The notes under the pieces: generated by a model
What the model saw: the letters and a program-made list of their open reading frames with translations, nothing else
Database searches by the model: none
Told to the model about the DNA's origin: nothing
Assembly (NCBI GenBank): GCA_900553125.1
Contig: USCB01000007.1
Location: 1-64,000 of the forward strand
DNA from: an uncultured Clostridium sp.
Lineage (GTDB): Bacteria > Bacillota > Clostridia > TANB77 > CAG-508
Direction of reading: 5' to 3'
DNA length: 64,000 nt
Translations under genes and position numbers: made by a program
Part shown: positions 59,333 to 64,000 of the stretch, piece after piece
Position numbering within the stretch: position 1 is the stretch's first letter
How the letters are laid out: each line of letters opens with the position of its first letter

Positions 59333-59878
59333 ATGAAATTATATGTTATAAGACATGGTCAAACTGATTGGAATTTAGCACAAAGAACACAAGGAAAAAC
59401 AGATATCGAATTAAATGAAACAGGTATAGAACAAGCCAGAAAAGCTAAGGAAGAGATAAATAAACACAATATAGATTTAATTTATTGTTCTCCTCTTAAG
59501 AGAGCTAAAAAAACAGCAGAGATAATAAACGAAGATAAAAAGTGTAATATTATATATGATGTAGCATTAGAAGAAAGAGGTTTCGGAGATTTTGAAGGAA
59601 AAAATAGAGATGAGATAGATGAGTTATCAGACGATTGGGAAAAAATCCATAATTATAAAATTAATTCAAACAAGAGAAATGTTGAACCAATAAAAGATGT
59701 ATGTTGCAGGGTATGGAATTTATTAGATAATATGAAAAATGAAAATAAAGATATTTTAATTGTAACACATGCAGGAATTTGCAGAATAATAAATGCCTAT
59801 TTTAATGGAATAGGGGAAGACGGAAAAGTTGTAAGTAGCAAAATGGAAAATGGTGAAATTAGAGAATTTGAATTTTAA
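59333..59878 (+). CDS. Histidine phosphatase family protein
   Basis: A 181-residue phosphoglycerate-mutase-like phosphatase. Catalytic RHGQTDWN near residue 6, SPLKRAKKTA near 58, and the second histidine in VTHAGICR near 142. Possible substrates include phosphorylated sugars or cobalamin precursors; not resolvable. AAGGAGGG lies before ATG 59333. Confidence 0.88.
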   Translation: MKLYVIRHGQTDWNLAQRTQGKTDIELNETGIEQARKAKEEINKHNIDLIYCSPLKRAKKTAEIINEDKKCNIIYDVALEERGFGDFEGKNRDEIDELSDDWEKIHNYKINSNKRNVEPIKDVCCRVWNLLDNMKNENKDILIVTHAGICRIINAYFNGIGEDGKVVSSKMENGEIREFEF

Positions 59879-59882
59879 GATT

Positions 59883-59931
59883 TAAGGCTTGTAAAACATA
59901 TTTAATATTATGTTTACAAGCCTGATTTTTA
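59883..59931. terminator. Bidirectional terminator
   Basis: AGGCTTGTAAA/TTTACAAGCCT stem between convergent genes. Confidence 0.8.
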
Positions 59932-62328
59932 AATTTCTCTTCTTAAATTACCATTAGTAAAATCTTTTCCCTCAAAACGTTTACCGTTTCTAATAGTTTC
60001 AATAATATTATTAATGTCATTGATATTTTCGTCTAAAATGTCAATTCTAACAAAGTCAGTATTAAAACTTTCAAAATTAATAGAAGTAGTCTTAGTATTA
60101 TAAATTGTACTAATAGTTTGTAAATTATCTGGAATAACTCTAAATAAAAAGCCCATTCTATCTTTCAGAAAATATTTATTACTAGAAGTACAAAGTTTTT
60201 TACATTCATTATAACATTTATTTGATTTTCCAAGAACACAATAATTCATTGTCATAACAGGAATATTTCCATAAACAATTAACTCATTATTTTCGAAAGG
60301 ATTATTACATAAATCTAAAATTCCACTTTCATCTAATTCAGGAGATATAGTTAAAGTTGAAAAATTTAAATCCTTTAGATATTTTGCTGAAGTTGTGTTA
60401 TATAAATTTAGGGTATAATTTCCAACAAGCTCAAGATTATCTATATTTTGTGGAATAAGTTTAAGTTCTGCTAAATTTGAAATAACAATTCCATTTATAT
60501 TAAATTTATTTATACTATTTTCTATAGTTTTTTTAGATAAATTTATTACACTTTCTCTAATAATTGTAGGCATGTATATATATAAATTAAAGTTTTCAGA
60601 AAAATATTTTATTTTATCAGAATATTTTTGACTTATAAAATATTTTAATGGTATGTATAACCTATCTACTTTATTTAGTTTGGAATAATCAAGGTCTAAA
60701 TTATTTAATAATAGTGAAATTTTAGGAGAAATATGTTTAAGTTTTGGTTTTAAAGATAACAAATTTAAAGATTTTTCATCAACATTATTTTTAAAACTAC
60801 TTATAATTTTTTCTCTAATCATATTTATTCCAGTACGTCTAATATCATTTAATATAGAAACTGGGATAAAAAGATTTTCATCTAAATCTATATCAAAATT
60901 TGTAAATTCAAATTCAGTATCTAATGTTTTACTAAATTTAGAAATTATCATATCCCTAGTTATACCTGCATTTTGGGCAGTTTCAGGAATATAGTTATAA
61001 ACATAATTTATAATACAATTAAATTTGCTACAAGAGATTTTAACATGTACTTTCTTTCCACTTTTTATCTCTAATTTACAATCTAATTTATTTTTTATAT
61101 TTTCTTTTGAATAACTATTTTTTGCCTCATCTGAAAGTAATTTATCAGAAATTTTATAAATTTTGTCACCAACATTTATATTACCCTTCATTCTACCAAA
61201 AGTGACTGTTTGATTAATTTTAGCATCTTTAATATTGTGATTTTTGCTAAGTAATTCAGAAATAGTATATTTTGTAGGTTCTTTTTCAAAACTAATAGAA
61301 TCGCCAATAGATAAATCATTTTCAATAGTTGAAGATACAAGACCTTTATTTTTATTATATTTTGAAATTTTACCTAAATATAATCCCATATTATTTTGTT
61401 TTTCCTTAAATACCAAATTACGATTTGGCTTAGAATCTAAATGACCAGAAGAAAAACCACCTCTATTAAAAACCTGCATTAATTTTATTTTATCATCATT
61501 TTCTATTTCATATTTTTTAGTTTTATCTAAAGCTAAATCAATATATTTTCTATAAATTTTTGTAACAGTTGCAACATATTCAGGGCTTTTCATGCGACCT
61601 TCAATTTTGAAAGAGGTAACACCTGCATCAATTAAGAAAGGAATATATTCAAGACTGGACATATCGCGAGTACTTAAAAGATATCCTCTGTCTAATTTGG
61701 ATATGTCATTATTAGATTCTTTTTCAATTAACTCATATGGAAGTCTACAAGTTTGAGCACATTTTCCACGATTTCCAGAACGTCCACCAATCATACTTGA
61801 AAATAAACATTGTCCTGAGTATGAAATACAAAGAGCACCATGGATAAAAGTTTCTATTTCAATATCAGTATTTTTACAGATATAGTCTATTTCTTCCCTA
61901 GAAAGCTCCCTAGAAAGCACAACTCTTTTAAAACCAAGATTTTTTAAAATATTAACTCCCTCTAAATTATGAACAGTCATTTGAGTGCTTGCATGTATTG
62001 GTAAATCTGGAAATGTTTTTATAAGTTCATTTGCCAAGCCAAAATCTTGAACAATTATAGCATCAATTCCAAATTCATAAGCCTTTTTAGCTAAGTTAAA
62101 AGCATCCTCAAATTCATTTTCTTTTATTAAAGTATTTAGAGTTAGATTTGTTTTAACATTTCTAATTTTTGCATAATTTATAGCATCTTCTAAACTAGAG
62201 TCATCAAAGTTTGCAGCAAAAGCCCTTGCTCCAAATGACTTTGCACCAAAATATACAGCATCTGCTCCATTTTGTACAGCAGCTTTTAAACATTCAAAAT
62301 CTCCAACCGGAGAAAGTAATTCTATCAT
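59929..62328 (-). CDS. Peptidase U32 family protein
   Basis: About 799 residues. The N-terminal U32 domain starts MIELLSPVGDFECLKAAVQNGADAVYFG... (read here in parts) with the signature ETFIHGALCISYSGQCLFS near 160 and a likely Fe-S cysteine set (CAQTCR). The C-terminal part (about 330-800) includes a DUF3656-like region. U32 proteins include collagenase-like peptidases and RNA/ubiquinone hydroxylases such as RlhA, which this one resembles in length. The start at 62328 has AAAGGA at a good distance; an ATG at 62337 is too close to it. Confidence 0.85.
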   Translation of the reverse strand: MIELLSPVGDFECLKAAVQNGADAVYFGAKSFGARAFAANFDDSSLEDAINYAKIRNVKTNLTLNTLIKENEFEDAFNLAKKAYEFGIDAIIVQDFGLANELIKTFPDLPIHASTQMTVHNLEGVNILKNLGFKRVVLSRELSREEIDYICKNTDIEIETFIHGALCISYSGQCLFSSMIGGRSGNRGKCAQTCRLPYELIEKESNNDISKLDRGYLLSTRDMSSLEYIPFLIDAGVTSFKIEGRMKSPEYVATVTKIYRKYIDLALDKTKKYEIENDDKIKLMQVFNRGGFSSGHLDSKPNRNLVFKEKQNNMGLYLGKISKYNKNKGLVSSTIENDLSIGDSISFEKEPTKYTISELLSKNHNIKDAKINQTVTFGRMKGNINVGDKIYKISDKLLSDEAKNSYSKENIKNKLDCKLEIKSGKKVHVKISCSKFNCIINYVYNYIPETAQNAGITRDMIISKFSKTLDTEFEFTNFDIDLDENLFIPVSILNDIRRTGINMIREKIISSFKNNVDEKSLNLLSLKPKLKHISPKISLLLNNLDLDYSKLNKVDRLYIPLKYFISQKYSDKIKYFSENFNLYIYMPTIIRESVINLSKKTIENSINKFNINGIVISNLAELKLIPQNIDNLELVGNYTLNLYNTTSAKYLKDLNFSTLTISPELDESGILDLCNNPFENNELIVYGNIPVMTMNYCVLGKSNKCYNECKKLCTSSNKYFLKDRMGFLFRVIPDNLQTISTIYNTKTTSINFESFNTDFVRIDILDENINDINNIIETIRNGKRFEGKDFTNGNLRREI

Positions 62329-62434
62329 TTTTTTCATTCCTTTTTTATTTTTATGTAGATATTATACCACATTTTTGTAACCAAAAACAACGTTATTTCA
62401 TAATATAAAGTAAATTGTAAAGGAGGTTTTTAGT

Positions 62435-62617
62435 ATGCCAGAAAATAGTGTAAATATGCAAGACAACAACAATCGTTGCTGTGGTGGTTGTGGATGCAAT
62501 AATGGAGGTTTTTTAAATGGATTATTCTGTGGGAATGATAGTGAAATTTTATTTTTTATAATCATCTTTTTACTTTTATTTACTAATTTTGGATGCTGCG
62601 GATGCGGTAGAGGATAA
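62435..62617 (+). CDS. Small Cys/Gly-rich hydrophobic peptide
   Basis: A 60-residue peptide: CCGGCGCNNGG near 16, one hydrophobic stretch (about 38-53, ILFFIIIFLLLF) and CCGCGRG at the end. Similar to short YjcZ-like sporulation peptides in layout, but the cysteines are unusual. AAAGGAGG lies before the ATG. Confidence 0.65.
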   Translation: MPENSVNMQDNNNRCCGGCGCNNGGFLNGLFCGNDSEILFFIIIFLLLFTNFGCCGCGRG

Positions 62618-62627
62618 ACATAAAAAT

Positions 62628-62668
62628 CCGAATTGTTAGGCTAGGCTTAATGGTTCGGTTTTTTGTTT
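62628..62668 (+). terminator. Terminator
   Basis: AATCCGAA / TTCGGTTTTTTG stem-loop after the Cys-rich peptide. Confidence 0.65.
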
Positions 62669-62727
62669 CTTTTGGTGACGGAGAATTTTGGGTACTTTCT
62701 ATTAAAATGTGATACTATACGAAAATA

Positions 62728-62765
62728 TTACATGAATATTACAATATTATAACATTTATATTACA
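62728..62765 (+). promoter_or_regulatory. Four TTACA units phased at 11 bp
   Basis: TTACA at 62728, 62739 and 62761 and TAACA at 62750, each 11 bp apart, followed after 7 bp by a possible -35 box TTGCAA (62773-62778). The units are the reverse complement of those at 26320. Confidence 0.6.
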
Positions 62766-62863
62766 TTATAACTTGCAATTGAAAATAGAAACAGGTTATG
62801 TTATATTAATTACAGGATGTAGTATACGTTTTTTATCGCATAAGATACGAGGGGGGAAATGAA

Positions 62864-64000
62864 ATGTTAAAAAATAAGAGAACAGAAAGTTTGGGTATAA
62901 CACTAATTGCTTTAGTGGTAAGTATAATTGTTTTATTGGTATTAGCAGGTGTGAATCTTAGTATGTTAACTGGGCAAAATGGAGTGTTAATAAGAGCAGT
63001 AGAGGCTAAAGAAAAAACACAGCAAGCAAATGAAAAAGAAAAAATTGGCATTGCATATGCAAATGTAAAAATAGGATATAATACAAATGATAATAAAGAA
63101 CTAAAAGAAAATATTGAAAGTGAATTGCACAAATTATTAGGAGAAGAGGAAATAATTGTTACTAATTGTGGAAAAGGTGTTGATATATTAATAAAAGAAA
63201 AAAATTATTATTATACTATAGAAGAAGATGGGGCAATAACGGGACCTACTACAAAATATAATATTAGATATGCAGGTGATATAACTAAAAATGGAAAATA
63301 TGATGGATCAAGTTTGGAAAATGCATATAGAATTGAGTGTATAGAAGACTTGATTGCATTCTCGAATATAACCAATAGAAAGGGATATATATATAAAGAC
63401 AATGAATTAGTAGGTGTTAATCAAAGAGATTTATTTGAAGGTAAATATATAATTTTAGAAAGAGATTTGAATTTTAATTCAAAATATTCATATGAAAATT
63501 GGGAGAGAACAGATTTTGGCGATATTAATGGAAATAGTGAAGATGGAAATTTATTAATAAACGAAATGACAACAGGAACAGGTTTTCCAAGTATCGCCAA
63601 TATAGTGTATGGATTTAAGGGAACATTTGAAGGGAAGGAACACTATTTATATAATTTATATCAAAGTAGAAATGGTAACATAGGATTTTTTTATAGAAAT
63701 AATGGTAATATTGCTAATTTAAGTATATCTGGTAAAATATTGTGTTATTCGGAATCAACAGTAGGTGCATTTGCGGAAATTAATGACGGATATATATCAA
63801 ATTGTTATAATTATGTAAATCTGTATAATTATGATGAAAAAGGTTCTGCCCGGAGGAATAATAGGTTGTTTAGCAAATGGAATTGTGGAAAAGTGTAGTA
63901 ATTACGGTAATATAGAGGCTAGTGCATATACAGGAGGAATAGTTGGTTTAAGTAATGATGGAATTATTAGAAACTGTATTAATAGTGGTAATATAAATAC
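62864..64000 (+). CDS. Pilin-like surface protein with GLUG-type repeats (partial, +1 shift)
   Basis: The N-terminal RTESLGITLIALVVSIIV is a prepilin-like signal helix of the kind abundant in Clostridia (compare 14049). A helical stalk follows (about 35-90), then from about 135 a repetitive beta-rich region. After the CGG at 63851-63853 the skipped frame reads SAGGIIGCLANGIVEKCSNY and a further GLUG-like unit (GGIVGLSNDGIIRNC), typical of GLUG repeats in surface adhesins. The zero frame ends at 63898. The gene continues beyond the window. GGGGGGAA lies before the ATG. Confidence 0.75.
63851..63853 (+). other. In-frame CGG, inferred +1 recoding site 8
   Basis: GCC CGG AGG AAT versus GCC (C) GGA GGA ATA ATA GGT; the latter gives the AGGIIG start of a GLUG unit. 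Confidence 0.72.

Overview
The window is chromosomal DNA of a very AT-rich, endospore-forming anaerobe of the Clostridia (Bacillota), probably an uncultured gut lineage. The evidence is the gene set and order (mraZ-rsmH-ftsL-PBP; ylxM-ffh-rpsP-khpA-rimM-trmD-rplS; priA-def-fmt), a CIRCE-controlled groESL, spoIVA, a cwlJ/gerQ-like spore pair, whiA, sporulation-type promoters and Spo0A-type boxes. I found no tRNA, rRNA, CRISPR array, prophage or intact insertion sequence.

Layout. 0.2-6.1 kb: RNA modification and translation genes (methyltransferase, RluA-type pseudouridine synthase, gltX, DUF951, rsmD). 6.2-15.4 kb: ftsK/spoIIIE, a coiled-coil protein, an RNA-processing metallo-beta-lactamase protein, a GH15 glycosidase, a pilin-like protein, uppP. 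15.4-17.8 kb: a solo regulatory element and groES-groEL. 17.8-21.4 kb: an XRE regulator and a decayed helicase. 21.5-25.9 kb: start of the division/cell-wall cluster. 26-35.4 kb: accessory genes (DnaB-like ATPase, P-type ATPase, tandem ribbon-helix-helix protein, 804-residue orphan). 35.5-42 kb: priA-def-fmt, MNT/HEPN, VOC, Fic. 42-47 kb: SRP/ribosome operon. 47-54 kb: convergent small-RNA/peptide cassettes, cwlJ-gerQ, whiA, hemW, lysS, asnS. 54-64 kb: TPR orphan, spoIVA, nucleoside kinase, RNHCP protein, phosphatase, U32 peptidase, Cys-rich peptide, and a pilin-like GLUG protein cut by the window end.

Main discovery candidate. Seven otherwise intact conserved genes (rluA-like, P-type ATPase twice, trmD, cwlJ-like, whiA, spoIVA, GLUG protein) are each broken by one extra C. 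In all eight cases the C forms an in-frame CGG codon directly before a GGA/GGT glycine codon, and skipping that C restores the full protein at a glycine. By manual reading CGG occurs about 90 times out of frame inside genes, but as an in-frame codon only at these eight sites plus two exceptions (four codons before the rsmD stop, and one atypical TPR gene). CGA, CGT and CGC do occur in frame. This fits an unassigned or unreadable CGG codon at which ribosomes shift +1. The alternative is a systematic C-before-GG sequence error. The one true pseudogene (helicase) decays differently, by A-run indels and a nonsense change.

Second candidate. Two paralogous cassettes (47.1-47.5 and 52.1-52.5 kb) and one solo copy (15.4-15.6 kb) have convergent promoters, Spo0A-like boxes and a shared bidirectional terminator. 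In the two complete ones a small cationic amphipathic peptide faces a short RNA whose 5' part repeats the complement of the peptide's translation start, the architecture of par/Fst type I toxin-antitoxin systems.

A third pattern is an array of TGTAA/TTACA units phased at 11 bp just upstream of three unrelated promoters. A family of GGGACGGTTCTTTT/GACCGGGTCTTTTT palindromes punctuates gene ends throughout.
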